From positions 1,068,501 to 1,132,500 of the forward strand of contig NZ_AP024169.1 of the NCBI RefSeq assembly GCF_016591975.1: a stretch of 64,000 nucleotides of DNA, read 5' to 3'. This stretch comes from Anaeromicropila herbilytica. GTDB taxonomy: Bacteria > Bacillota > Clostridia > Lachnospirales > Lachnospiraceae. Position 1 is the stretch's first letter. Each line of letters opens with the position of its first letter. The notes under the pieces were generated by a model, which was given only the letters and a program-made list of their open reading frames with translations, made no database searches and had not been told where the DNA came from. The translations under genes and the position numbers were made by a program. Below are positions 35,331 to 44,260 of this stretch, piece by piece.

Positions 35331-36053
35331 ATGATTAAGAAAATCATCGATATGGTTTATCCGAGACGATGCCCAATTTGTGGAGGTATCATCACTCCCA
35401 AAAGTGAAAAAGTTTGTCCTTTATGTAAAGAACAACTTAACTACATTAAAGAGCCTAGATGCAAAAAATGTAGCAAACCATTAATCAATGAGGTACAGGA
35501 ATATTGTTATGACTGTGAAAATAAAAGATTTCACTTTGTCAGAGGATATGCATTATGGGTATATGATAATCACATGAGAAAGTCAATTGCATCATTTAAA
35601 TATCATAATAAAAGAGAGTATGCAGACTTTTATATTGAGGAGTTATTAAAAGGATATTCAGAAGAAATACTTAAAATTGCACCAGATGCTTTAATTCCTG
35701 TACCAGTACATAAATCAAGACAGAATCTTAGAGGCTATAACCAAGCTGAGATTATTGCAAAAGGAATAGGAAAGAAACTGTCAATCCCCATATTAGATAA
35801 AACATTAATACGAGTAAAGAAGACATTACCACAGAAAGGTCTAAATGATAAGGAAAGATTAGATAATCTTAGTCATGCTTTTCGTTTTTTAGATCAAGAA
35901 CAGATGGATAAAAATTTAGAATTAGATAAGGTGATCTTGGTAGATGATATCTATACCACTGGAAGTACTATAGAGGCATGTACTAACATCTTATTAGAGA
36001 ATAATGTTAAGGAAGTGTATTTTATCTGTATTTGCATTGGTAAAGGTTTTTAG
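35331..36053 (+). CDS. comF: ComF-family phosphoribosyltransferase-like protein
   Basis: The 240-residue protein starts with zinc-finger cysteines (CPICGG, CPLCK, CKKC, CYDC within residues 10-65). Next comes a type I phosphoribosyltransferase domain with the PRPP loop VILVDDIYTTGSTIEAC near 203-219. ComFC homologues help DNA uptake in competent bacteria, but many ComF proteins occur without competence genes, as here (no comFA beside it). The Shine-Dalgarno is weak. yvyF follows 10 bases later. Confidence 0.88.
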   Translation: MIKKIIDMVYPRRCPICGGIITPKSEKVCPLCKEQLNYIKEPRCKKCSKPLINEVQEYCYDCENKRFHFVRGYALWVYDNHMRKSIASFKYHNKREYADFYIEELLKGYSEEILKIAPDALIPVPVHKSRQNLRGYNQAEIIAKGIGKKLSIPILDKTLIRVKKTLPQKGLNDKERLDNLSHAFRFLDQEQMDKNLELDKVILVDDIYTTGSTIEACTNILLENNVKEVYFICICIGKGF

Positions 36054-36063
36054 GAGGCAATAA

Positions 36064-36471
36064 ATGGACGTTAGAAATTGTAGATTATGTGGTCGAATAT
36101 TCAATTACATTGGTGGAGATCCTTTATGTCAGGGCTGTATGAAAACGATGGATGATAAGTTCGCCACAGTAAAAGAATACATATATGAACATCCTGGAGT
36201 TGGTATGCAAGAAGTATCAGAAGAAATGGATGTTCCATTAAATCAAATAAAAAAATGGATACGTGAAGAAAGACTTTGTTTTGCTGAGGATTCAGCATCT
36301 GGAATTGAGTGTGAATCATGTGGTGCAATGATTAAGACGGGTAGATTTTGTGCAAAATGTAAAGATAATATGGCAAATACGTTAAATAGTGTTTATCATT
36401 TGGATTCACCAATCTCGACTAAGGACAAAATCAATACTGGTAATGCCAAAATACGTTTTTCGGATAGATAA
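36064..36471 (+). CDS. yvyF: Flagellar operon protein YvyF
   Basis: The 135-residue protein has an N-terminal zinc ribbon (CRLCGR...CQGCMK), a helix-turn-helix-like centre (GVGMQEVSEEMDVPLNQIKKWI) and a second cysteine set (CESCGA...CAKCK). This is the layout of the YvyF family found beside comFC and flgM. TAGGAGG precedes the ATG. It is probably a regulator of flagellar genes; molecular function is unproven. Confidence 0.85.
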   Translation: MDVRNCRLCGRIFNYIGGDPLCQGCMKTMDDKFATVKEYIYEHPGVGMQEVSEEMDVPLNQIKKWIREERLCFAEDSASGIECESCGAMIKTGRFCAKCKDNMANTLNSVYHLDSPISTKDKINTGNAKIRFSDR

Positions 36472-36510
36472 TGTAAGATAAAAGTATATCGAGTTTAGGT
36501 GGTGATGAAA

Positions 36511-36990
36511 TTGAAGAATAGTATAGTGACAATGTCAACAATAGAGAATATATTTAATCAATCTTTTGTTGACATAACAAAAAAAGTAGCTCTTTTAGAT
36601 ATCATAGAGGAAACACCTACTCATAGTGAAATCGAGGATTTATACTCAGGGATTATTATAACAAACGGCGTATATAATTCAATATTGATTTGTACTATGC
36701 ACGAATCAGTTATGAAAGAAATAAGCAAGGGTATGAATAATGGCAAAAAAGTAGATAGCGAAGATATAGAATTGTATGTAGGTGAATACCTGAACATAGT
36801 ATGTGGCAATGCATTAACACAAATAAATAATCTAGCAGGTAAGGCATCGAGACTATCTGTTCCTGTAATTATAAAAGGACCATATCAGAAGAATGAAGAA
36901 GTTGAATATGAACAAATGATAGAATTTAATTTTTCTTCATGGTATGGATTGATTAGGGTGAACATGGAATATACATTTTCATCTTCATGA
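36511..36990 (+). CDS. cheX: CheX-like chemotaxis phosphatase
   Basis: CheX/CheC proteins dephosphorylate CheY. The protein of about 159 residues has the catalytic pair in GEYLNIVCGNAL (Glu, then Asn three residues on) inside the alpha1/alpha1' helix. There is one such motif, as in CheX; CheC has two. The start is unsure: GTG 36499, GTG 36502 and ATG 36505 overlap the Shine-Dalgarno AGGTGG, so I favour TTG 36511, 8 bases downstream. A CheY-like regulator follows at 37040, probably its substrate. Confidence 0.75.
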   Translation: MKNSIVTMSTIENIFNQSFVDITKKVALLDIIEETPTHSEIEDLYSGIIITNGVYNSILICTMHESVMKEISKGMNNGKKVDSEDIELYVGEYLNIVCGNALTQINNLAGKASRLSVPVIIKGPYQKNEEVEYEQMIEFNFSSWYGLIRVNMEYTFSSS

Positions 36991-37039
36991 TAAGAAAATA
37001 ACAAAACTATCTAAAGGGAATGAAAGGAATGATGAAAAA

Positions 37040-37405
37040 ATGAAGAAGACAATACTTGTTATAGATGATTCGCCGTTTGTTGTGAATCAGATAAAAGAGA
37101 TTACAGCTCATACAGAGTATGAGGTTATTGGACATGCTAAAACTGGTGAGGCAGGAATTGAGATATTCAAAGAATTACATCCTGACATTATAACTTTGGA
37201 TATCATTATGCCAGGAATTGATGGAATGGAAACAGCAAAAGAAATACTCAACTTGGATGCTGATGCCAATATTCTCATGTTAAGTTCATTGTGTGATAAT
37301 GGTACATTAGAAGAAGTGAAAAGCATTGGATTAAAATATTTACTTCCAAAGCCTATTGAAGCAGGATTATTATTAGCTACATTCGAATTGTTAACTAAAA
37401 GATAA
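37040..37405 (+). CDS. cheY: CheY-like single-domain response regulator
   Basis: The 121-residue protein is a stand-alone receiver. Acidic pocket Asp9-Asp10, phosphoacceptor Asp54 (TLDIIMPG), Ser in MLSS and the PKP lysine are all present. It follows the cheX-like gene by 49 bases. It has no output domain, so it should act by protein contact, such as the flagellar switch. ATG 37031 leads to a stop at once; ATG 37040 is the only good start. Confidence 0.88.
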   Translation: MKKTILVIDDSPFVVNQIKEITAHTEYEVIGHAKTGEAGIEIFKELHPDIITLDIIMPGIDGMETAKEILNLDADANILMLSSLCDNGTLEEVKSIGLKYLLPKPIEAGLLLATFELLTKR

Positions 37406-37450
37406 TAATAAAAAGTGGTTTATCAATGATAAACCACTTTTATTATTATC
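37401..37450. terminator. Bidirectional terminator between cheY and cvfB
   Basis: A stem of about 23 bp with one bulged A (37401-37424 with 37428-37450) closes a 3-base loop. It begins inside the last codons of cheY. A- and T-rich arms allow use from both sides. Confidence 0.9.
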
Positions 37451-37506
37451 TTATTAACTTAGATCTAAGAGTAAAGTAACATTGAATGATTTTATAAAAG
37501 AAAATA

Positions 37507-38334
37507 CTAGTTTAATTTTATCCCATCATCCAAAATAGTGATTTCTTTCTCTTTAAAAAGTTTCCCGATCGCTCTTTTGAAAGCATTTTTGCTTAGACCA
37601 AACTCCTTTTTAATAATCTCAGGGTCAGTCTTATCGTTGTAAGGTAAAAAACCATTATGTTCCTTTAATGAATCTAATATTAATGAGGCATCAGAGCCCA
37701 TTTGAACATATACTTTTTCACGTAAACTTAGATTTAATTTACCGTCCTCACGAACGCTAGTTACTCTTGCTTCAATGCTATCACCAGGTTTTAAAGTCCT
37801 GAAAAGTTCTTTATTAGGAACTAGCGCAGAATATTGATTATCAACTGCTACAAAAGCTCCGAATTCATCAAGTACTTCATATACAATACCAATAACTTTA
37901 TCACCAGGATGATAAGATGAGTTTGTCTCTAGGTAATCATATACTTTCATAGTAGCACAAAGTCGCTCACTCTTATCAATATATAAACTAACAAGTATCT
38001 GATCGTTTTCGTGTACGCGTTCAGTTTGTTCTTTAAAAGGTAATAATAAATCCTTAGTAAGGCCCCAATCTAGAAAAGCTCCAATGGAACTTACTTCAAT
38101 AACTTTAAGTACTGCAAGTTCCCCAAGTGTTAAAGCTGGCATTTTTGCTGTTGCAATTGGGCGGTCCTCAGAATCTTTATAAATGAAGACTTTTATTTTG
38201 TCTCCAATTTTTGTTCCGTTTTCAACCTGATTTTTTGGTAACAGTACTTTATCTTTTGAATCACTGCTTAAGTAAACACCAAAATCAGTAGTTTTAATAA
38301 CCTCAAGGGTTTGTATTTTTCCTAATTCTATCAT
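37507..38334 (-). CDS. cvfB: S1-domain RNA-binding protein CvfB
   Basis: The 275-residue cytoplasmic protein has three S1-type OB folds (about 1-65, 70-130, 140-210; for example FGAFVAVDNQYSALVPNKEL) and a C-terminal winged helix (215-275). This is the layout of CvfB/YitL, an RNA-binding regulator of virulence genes in staphylococci. AAAGGA precedes the ATG. Its targets in this organism are unknown. Confidence 0.9.
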   Translation of the reverse strand: MIELGKIQTLEVIKTTDFGVYLSSDSKDKVLLPKNQVENGTKIGDKIKVFIYKDSEDRPIATAKMPALTLGELAVLKVIEVSSIGAFLDWGLTKDLLLPFKEQTERVHENDQILVSLYIDKSERLCATMKVYDYLETNSSYHPGDKVIGIVYEVLDEFGAFVAVDNQYSALVPNKELFRTLKPGDSIEARVTSVREDGKLNLSLREKVYVQMGSDASLILDSLKEHNGFLPYNDKTDPEIIKKEFGLSKNAFKRAIGKLFKEKEITILDDGIKLN

Positions 38335-38461
38335 ATTAATTCCTTTCTATATGTTTTGCATTTTGAGTAATTGCGAAATTAATATAGGTTCGCAAAAACA
38401 TTGTTTTATACATTCAATTTAAACTTGGTTAAGTATTGCTTTCAGAAATATAATAGTTCAC

Positions 38462-39205
38462 TTAAGCACTTATGAATTCAATAATAACATAGGGTCTTTT
38501 TTCGATATTTGCTAATACTACGGTACATATTTCTTCATCAATAAGAACTTGTGGAATAATTGTATCACCTAAAACTGCTGCCATACGATATTCTGCTCTC
38601 ATTTGTTTGATAATAAATTTCGCAGGTAAAAACTCTTCGGCCATTTTTATATATTGGCTATTATTCACATGATTATTTGTGTCAATGTTAGATTTTATTA
38701 CTGGGAAAGGTTGATACTCGTTGTAAATCCCAGTACTATTTGTAGTTTTATTATCTTTAAAATCCTCTGGTAGAGTGATTTTTCTAGGAGCATAATCCAT
38801 ATCCAATTTATCTTCGATCTGAAAACCTGATATATCTTCCTCTGTAATTTTTATTGGCCTCATAGTAGTGGTATCCATGAGAACCCAGATGGAATTAGCA
38901 ACGGCCAAAGTAGTATCATTGGTATCCTGCAAGATAAAGTTACGAAAGCCATACATACTTTTAAAGTCATATGCTAATGTTCCTACTTTTATAGTTTCAC
39001 CTAAATCTGGGTAACGATTCACGACAATCTGCCATGAATTTAGAATCCAAGCATGTTTTTTGGACTCCAATAGATCGATTCCTTGTCCATTATCTTCTGA
39101 GTGAAATGTACTACAGTCTTGAAAATAATTGATTATTGAGGAAAACTCTAATTGCTTCTTGCGATTTACTTCACTATAACGTACCCTGCTGGTAAAACTA
39201 TACAT
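38462..39205 (-). CDS. Acyl-ACP thioesterase
   Basis: The 247-residue protein has two hotdog domains of the FatA/FatB-like family and releases fatty acids from acyl carrier protein. The first half has RYSEVNRKKQLEFSSIINYFQDC and the second NIDTNNHVNNSQYI with the conserved Asn/His residues. GGAG precedes the ATG by about 8 bases. It is read in the same direction as cvfB with a gap of 127 bases. Chain-length preference is unknown. Confidence 0.88.
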   Translation of the reverse strand: MYSFTSRVRYSEVNRKKQLEFSSIINYFQDCSTFHSEDNGQGIDLLESKKHAWILNSWQIVVNRYPDLGETIKVGTLAYDFKSMYGFRNFILQDTNDTTLAVANSIWVLMDTTTMRPIKITEEDISGFQIEDKLDMDYAPRKITLPEDFKDNKTTNSTGIYNEYQPFPVIKSNIDTNNHVNNSQYIKMAEEFLPAKFIIKQMRAEYRMAAVLGDTIIPQVLIDEEICTVVLANIEKRPYVIIEFISA

Positions 39206-39531
39206 AAAAAAACTCCAATCTTCTTAAGGTTAAATAGAAATGTAGTTGAATGGTTAATAAAATTAACATTACTGATATTGTTAAATACCCACATTTTACT
39301 TATTATATCATTATTTGAGAAAATAACCTAGGGTTTTTTTGAAGATCCATAAGCTATCTACTTATTAGCTATACTTTTTAATTTACACTAATGTAGAATT
39401 CGATTGTATTAGTTGTTAAAGAATGTAGGTATTGGTAACATGATACTCTTTTATTGGAAGTTTATAAAAATATAGTGCAATTTTAATTGTATTTTGTTAT
39501 AATAAACGTATTTGAAAGGAGGAATATTTTC
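39206..39531. other. Divergent intergenic region between thioesterase and methyltransferase
   Basis: The region is AT-rich. A -10 TATAAT (39498-39503) lies close before the methyltransferase without a convincing -35. No gene or stable hairpin was found. Confidence 0.4.
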
Positions 39532-40119
39532 GTGGACCCGATTGACTATTATAGTAAGAATGCGAATATGTATTACGATGCTACTAAAGATCTGAGTATG
39601 GAGGATCAACTTGAGAAATTCATATCGCTACTACCAGAGGGCTCGTCAGTTCTAGATTTAGGGTGTGGCTCAGGAAGAGATAGTTTGTATTTAATTGAAA
39701 AAGGATTTGATGTTACTGCATTAGATGGTTCAAAGGAGCTTTGTGAACTTGCTGAGATACATATTGGACAAGATGTATTAAACATGAAGTTTGAAGAAAT
39801 GAATTTCTTGAATGTATTTGATGGAGTATGGGCTTCAGCTTCTTTTGTACATTTAGTACCAGAGAAGTTAGAGATTATTTTAGAGAAGGTAATATCAAGT
39901 TTAAAAATAGAAGGTGTTTTATATATTTCACTCAAATACGGAGACTTTTCAGGAATAAGGAATGGAAGGTACTTTCAATACTATAAAATGAGAGTGATGA
40001 AAGAAATATTAAGTAAATTTGAAAATGTTGAGTTAATTGAATCATGGAAAACAAATGATATTAGATCAACAAGAGAAGAAGTAGAATGGCTTAATATTTT
40101 AGTAAAAAAAATTAAATAG
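39532..40119 (+). CDS. Class I SAM-dependent methyltransferase
   Basis: The 195-residue protein has the SAM-binding motif VLDLGCGSGRDSLYLIEKG and a following acidic TALDGSKELCELA. It is a small soluble Rossmann methyltransferase of unknown target. The start is GTG 39532, 9 bases after AAAGGAGG; the longer reading from 39487 has no ribosome binding site and would begin inside the promoter. Confidence 0.82.
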   Translation: MDPIDYYSKNANMYYDATKDLSMEDQLEKFISLLPEGSSVLDLGCGSGRDSLYLIEKGFDVTALDGSKELCELAEIHIGQDVLNMKFEEMNFLNVFDGVWASASFVHLVPEKLEIILEKVISSLKIEGVLYISLKYGDFSGIRNGRYFQYYKMRVMKEILSKFENVELIESWKTNDIRSTREEVEWLNILVKKIK

Positions 40120-40148
40120 AAAAGATAAAAAGAAAAGAGGTGTATTTG

Positions 40149-41219
40149 TTGAACAGAGTAAAATGGGTTAATGTAGTATTTTTATCTACTGTGTTAGTTT
40201 CAAGTGTAGGAGGTACACTTGTTGGTCTTCTTTTACAGCATATCGGAGAAAATTACTTTATTAATTTACTTGTTTCTCAATTTATACTGATTATACCGAC
40301 GTTAATTTATATCATTTATTATAGAATAGACATTCGTGAAGCAATTAGATTCCGTAAGATAAAGATGTCTAATATCTTTTATTTAATAATATTTGCATAT
40401 TTAATAACACCTTTGATGAGTTTACTAAGTGCAATATCCATGCTATTCTCAACCAATTTTATTACCGGTGAGATTGGGAATATTGTCAATAATTCACCAT
40501 TAATACTAAGCGTATTTTTAGTTGCTTTTATACCATGTGTGCTTGAGGAATCTGTTTATAGAGGCATTTTTTATAACGAATATAGAAAAATCAATACTAG
40601 AAAAGCAATAGTATTAAGTGGCTTATTATTTGGACTATTGCATATGAATTTTAATCAGTTTATCTATGCGTTTGCAATGGGGATGATATTTGCATTATTG
40701 ATTGAAGCTACGGACTCTATTATATCTTCAATGATTGTTCATTTCGTTATTAATGCTACTTCTGTAGTGCAATCTTATGTAACTCCTAAGTTAATAAAAG
40801 TTGCAACAGAAAAGGGACAATCTGGATTAGATACAAATCACTTATCTACGGGTAATTATACAAGGGATGACTTATTGAGTGCAATTAGTGTTTATGCAGT
40901 TATTTCTGTTGTAACAACAATATTAGCTTTTATGCTATATAAACAGATAGCAAAGAAGAATGGACGTCTTGAACATGTAAATCATATATTAGACTTTAGA
41001 AATAAGACAGTAACAAATAGTAATTCTTTTAATAGTGATGAATATTATTTTGATAAAGAAACATATACCTATAAAAAACATACAGAGTTACAGATAATAG
41101 AACAGGAATGTAATATTCAAGATAATAAGCAAAAGTTATTAAGTATTCCACTTACAATTGGAATGGCAATGTGTATTATTTTAATGATATATCGTGAGGT
41201 AATTGTTAGAATATCTTAA
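40149..41219 (+). CDS. CPBP-family intramembrane metalloprotease
   Basis: The 356-residue membrane protein has about eight helices. The three CAAX-protease/bacteriocin-processing motifs are present: EESVYRG (EExxxR), FGLLHMN (FxxxH) and HFVINA (HxxxN). It is probably a Rce1-like protease that cleaves small membrane substrates. I choose TTG 40149, 6 bases beyond GAGGTG, over GTG 40140 inside that site. It follows the methyltransferase by 29 bases. Substrate unknown. Confidence 0.85.
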   Translation: MNRVKWVNVVFLSTVLVSSVGGTLVGLLLQHIGENYFINLLVSQFILIIPTLIYIIYYRIDIREAIRFRKIKMSNIFYLIIFAYLITPLMSLLSAISMLFSTNFITGEIGNIVNNSPLILSVFLVAFIPCVLEESVYRGIFYNEYRKINTRKAIVLSGLLFGLLHMNFNQFIYAFAMGMIFALLIEATDSIISSMIVHFVINATSVVQSYVTPKLIKVATEKGQSGLDTNHLSTGNYTRDDLLSAISVYAVISVVTTILAFMLYKQIAKKNGRLEHVNHILDFRNKTVTNSNSFNSDEYYFDKETYTYKKHTELQIIEQECNIQDNKQKLLSIPLTIGMAMCIILMIYREVIVRIS

Positions 41220-41270
41220 AATACATTAGGCATTACAACGTAGTAATAAATAAATATTAGAATTAAAAAC

Positions 41271-41304
41271 GGAAGGTGCATAGAGTTAGTATTATGTATC
41301 TTCC
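41271..41304 (+). terminator. Probable terminator after the CPBP gene
   Basis: A 12-bp stem with two G-U pairs (41271-41282 with 41293-41304) closes a 10-base loop. The following T-tract is poor (ATTGTTG). Confidence 0.5.
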
Positions 41305-41478
41305 ATTGTTGTATATAGGAAAATAAATAGAAAATGATATTATCCATCCTAAATTGAATAATATATTACTAATTTTGAAACTATAATTTTATTAAATGAT
41401 CATTGGTTATATAGTAAAGTAAAAGCTATAACAAATAGATGTGCTATAAATTTAACTAATTTTGAAAGGAAATTAACT

Positions 41479-42405
41479 ATGAATAAACAATACGAACTTA
41501 TAATTATTGGATCTGGCCCAGCAGGTCTTACATCAGCAATTTACGCAAGTAGAGCAGAAATAGATACGTTAATAATAGAAAAAAATCCTGTTAGTGGTGG
41601 TCAGATCATTAACACTTATGAAGTTGATAATTATCCAGGATTACCAGGCATAAATGGATTTGATTTAGCAATGAAATTTAGAGAACATTCTGAAAAATTA
41701 GGTGCTTCCTTTGTAATGGGTGAGGTGAGTCATTATGATATTGAAGGACCAATTAAGAAAATAACATTAGACAATGGCGATAAGTATGAAGCAAAAGCTG
41801 TCATCATTGCTACTGGCGCTATATATCGAAAATTAGAAGTGAAAGGTGAGAAAGAGCTAACTGGAATGGGAGTATCCTATTGTGCAACCTGCGATGGAGC
41901 TTTTTTTAGAAATAAAACAACAGTTGTAGTCGGTGGCGGAGACGTAGCAGTTGAAGATGCTATTTTTTTAGCAAGATTATGTAAAAAAGTCTACGTAATT
42001 CATCGTAGAGACGAATTCAGAGCAGCCAAGACTTTAACAACTCAATTATCAAAAATGGAGAATGTTGAAATTATATGGGATACTGTAGTTGACGAAATCA
42101 TAGGTAAAGAATTAGTTAAAGCTGTAAAAGTTAGAAATAAAAAGACAAATGAAGAAAAGACTATTGACACGGATGGAGTATTTATAGCTGTAGGTAATAT
42201 GCCAAGCTCTGATGTATTCAAGGAAATATTAAAAACTGATGAAGTAGGATATATTGTAGCTGATGAAAGTTGTACTACAAATATCGATGGAGTGTTTGTA
42301 GCTGGGGATATTAGAACGAAATCATTGCGTCAAATAATAACTGCTGCATCAGATGGTGCAAATGCCATAACTTCAGTAGAAAGATATTTAAATGGTATTT
42401 CTTAG
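41479..42405 (+). CDS. trxB: Thioredoxin reductase
   Basis: The 308-residue flavoprotein reduces thioredoxin with NADPH. The FAD-binding GSGPAGLTSAIYAS is near residue 11, the redox pair CATC is at 135-138, the NADPH-binding VVGGGDVAVEDA is near 153 and the HRRDEFRA motif follows. GAAAGGAAA precedes the ATG. Length and motifs are complete. A 9-bp stem with a T5 arm follows (42407-42446). No thioredoxin gene is near. Confidence 0.93.
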   Translation: MNKQYELIIIGSGPAGLTSAIYASRAEIDTLIIEKNPVSGGQIINTYEVDNYPGLPGINGFDLAMKFREHSEKLGASFVMGEVSHYDIEGPIKKITLDNGDKYEAKAVIIATGAIYRKLEVKGEKELTGMGVSYCATCDGAFFRNKTTVVVGGGDVAVEDAIFLARLCKKVYVIHRRDEFRAAKTLTTQLSKMENVEIIWDTVVDEIIGKELVKAVKVRNKKTNEEKTIDTDGVFIAVGNMPSSDVFKEILKTDEVGYIVADESCTTNIDGVFVAGDIRTKSLRQIITAASDGANAITSVERYLNGIS

Positions 42406-42406
42406 T

Positions 42407-42446
42407 AAAAAGCATCAAAAAAATGTGTTTGAATATAATGCTTTTT
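42407..42446 (+). terminator. Probable terminator of trxB
   Basis: AAAAAGCAT (42407-42415) pairs perfectly with ATGCTTTTT (42438-42446) around a large loop of 22 bases. Confidence 0.55.
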
Positions 42447-42489
42447 GACAAACAAGATAAAAAACATGCGAATTTAATGGTTTTGACGG

Positions 42490-42518
42490 TTGACATAACG
42501 TAAAAATTTTGTTATAAT
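42490..42518 (+). promoter_or_regulatory. Perfect consensus sigma-A promoter within a dyad
   Basis: TTGACA (42490-42495), a 17-base spacer and TATAAT (42513-42518) match the consensus exactly. GTTGACAT (42489-42496) and ATGTCAAC (42517-42524) form a perfect 8-bp inverted repeat that overlaps both boxes. Confidence 0.92.
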
Positions 42519-42585
42519 GTCAACAGATTAGTTAACAATTTCGTAACATTTGTAATATATAGTTTTATATTTGGAGGTACGACGA

Positions 42586-43974
42586 ATGCAGAAAGTCAAA
42601 ATCGTTAAAGCATCAATGTGTTTAACAGCAGCAGCGTTAATCACACTTAACACTCAATATTCAAAAGCCGCTACAACAACAGATACGGCATTAGCAGGAA
42701 TTACTATATCATTAGATAGATATTATGATGCAACAGTTGAAGAGTCACTTCAACAGCTAGAAAGTGAGAATTCAGAAAGTGCTAAAGCATTAAGATCAGC
42801 ACTAAATGAATCAACATCAGATTCACAAGTATTAACTTCAACAAATGAATCTGCTGAGGCGAGTACATCAGAAGCTACTAATACAACTACACAAGTCTCA
42901 CCATATGAAAATGTGGGTATTTCAATAGCAAGTGATTATGTTAATATAAGAAATAAACCAAGTGAAAGTGCAGAAGTATTAGGAAAGCTTTATGAAGGAT
43001 CATCTGCAAAAATTCTTGATGTGGAAGGTGCTTGGGTAAAAGTAAAATCAGGTAGTGTAGAAGGATACATAATGGCAAGCTATTTAGCTATCGGTTCAGA
43101 AGCTGAAAAAGTAGCTGATAAATATGGTACTAAGCTTGCAACAGTTACAACAACAACACTTAAAGTTAGAGAAAAAATGAGTCAAGATGCTACCGTACTT
43201 ACCTTAATTCCTGAAGGCGAAACATATGAAGTTCTTAATAAATCTGATAAAGAAAAAGAAGCAAGTGATGAAGCTAATTGGGTTAAGATTCAGATCGATT
43301 CAGATCTTGTTGGTTTCGTTTCTAAAGATTATGTTGATATTACAGTGAAATTTAAAAAAGCTATTTCAATAAAAGAAGAATTGGAACAAAAGGAAAAAGA
43401 AGAAGCGCAAAAACGTGAAGAAGCAGAAAAAGCTGCTGAAAAGGTTAGAGAAGCTGAACAAAGTAGTAATTCAAGCAATAGTTCATCATCAAGCAGTAGT
43501 TCTTCTTCAAGAAGTAGTTCATCTTCAAGTAGTAACTCAAACAATAATTCATCATCAGATAATAACAATAACAACTCATCCTCAAGTAATAGTTCCTCAA
43601 GTAATATTGCATCAGGAACTGCATCTGATATTATTGCTTATGCAAAAAGATTCTTAGGAAATCGTTATGTATATGGTGGAACAAGTTTAACTAATGGTAC
43701 AGATTGTTCAGGGTTTACAATGTCTATTTTTGCACATTTTGGATATAGTATTCCAAGAACATCAGGATCTCAATCAGGAGCTGGTACAGCAGTTAGTTTA
43801 AGCAATGTGCAACCAGGTGATTTAGTATTCTATGGTGTTAATGGAAGAATCAACCATGTTACTATTTATATTGGTGGTGGACAAGTTATTCATGCTAGTA
43901 ATCCTACCAATGGTATCTTGATTTCAAATTGGAAATACAGAAATCCAATTTGCGCTAGAAGAATTATACATTAA
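42586..43974 (+). CDS. Secreted SH3-NlpC/P60 peptidoglycan hydrolase
   Basis: The 462-residue enzyme has a signal peptide (cut near SKA-AT, residues 25-29), two bacterial SH3 domains (about 105-170 and 184-250), a charged coiled stretch (260-290, KEKEEAQKREEAEKA), a long Ser/Asn-rich linker (about 292-345) and a C-terminal NlpC/P60 endopeptidase with Cys374, His424 and His436. It should cut peptide stems in the cell wall during growth or separation. The start is ATG 42586 behind GGAGG; the TTG at 42571 lies before the Shine-Dalgarno. A perfect promoter and a strong terminator flank it. Confidence 0.93.
   Translation: MQKVKIVKASMCLTAAALITLNTQYSKAATTTDTALAGITISLDRYYDATVEESLQQLESENSESAKALRSALNESTSDSQVLTSTNESAEASTSEATNTTTQVSPYENVGISIASDYVNIRNKPSESAEVLGKLYEGSSAKILDVEGAWVKVKSGSVEGYIMASYLAIGSEAEKVADKYGTKLATVTTTTLKVREKMSQDATVLTLIPEGETYEVLNKSDKEKEASDEANWVKIQIDSDLVGFVSKDYVDITVKFKKAISIKEELEQKEKEEAQKREEAEKAAEKVREAEQSSNSSNSSSSSSSSSSRSSSSSSSNSNNNSSSDNNNNNSSSSNSSSSNIASGTASDIIAYAKRFLGNRYVYGGTSLTNGTDCSGFTMSIFAHFGYSIPRTSGSQSGAGTAVSLSNVQPGDLVFYGVNGRINHVTIYIGGGQVIHASNPTNGILISNWKYRNPICARRIIH
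43458..43612 (+). repeat. Ser/Asn codon repeat tract
   Basis: Imperfect repeats of AGT, TCA and AAT codons make a linker of about 50 residues composed almost only of Ser and Asn. Such tracts can change length by slippage. Confidence 0.75.
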
Positions 43975-43984
43975 TTAAATATAC

Positions 43985-44028
43985 AACCCTATAGTTACTT
44001 CTTATAAGAGGTAATTATAGGGTTTTTT
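43985..44028 (+). terminator. Terminator of the NlpC/P60 gene
   Basis: A 17-bp stem with two G-U pairs (43985-44001 with 44008-44024) is followed by T-rich DNA (TTTTTTTA). Confidence 0.88.
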
Positions 44029-44260
44029 TATATTTAAGTTAGTTACAAGGTTGTTGAATTATAGTACTTGGTAAATGCAATATATAATAATAATCTGTTA
44101 GTTATGTAATAGTATATGATAAAGGTTAAAAAAATTATTTTAATAGTGTTAATAAAACAGAGCAAAAAGTAATATAATATTAGAATAAGAAAATATACAA
44201 AGAATGAAAAGTTATAGTAATCGTAAAGTCATGATGTAGTCTAATAAAGGGGGAAAGGTG

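Noticed and set aside
43329..43574. Minus-strand frame rich in Leu and Glu
   Set aside because: It is the reverse reading of the Ser/Asn repeat in the NlpC/P60 gene and has no ribosome binding site.
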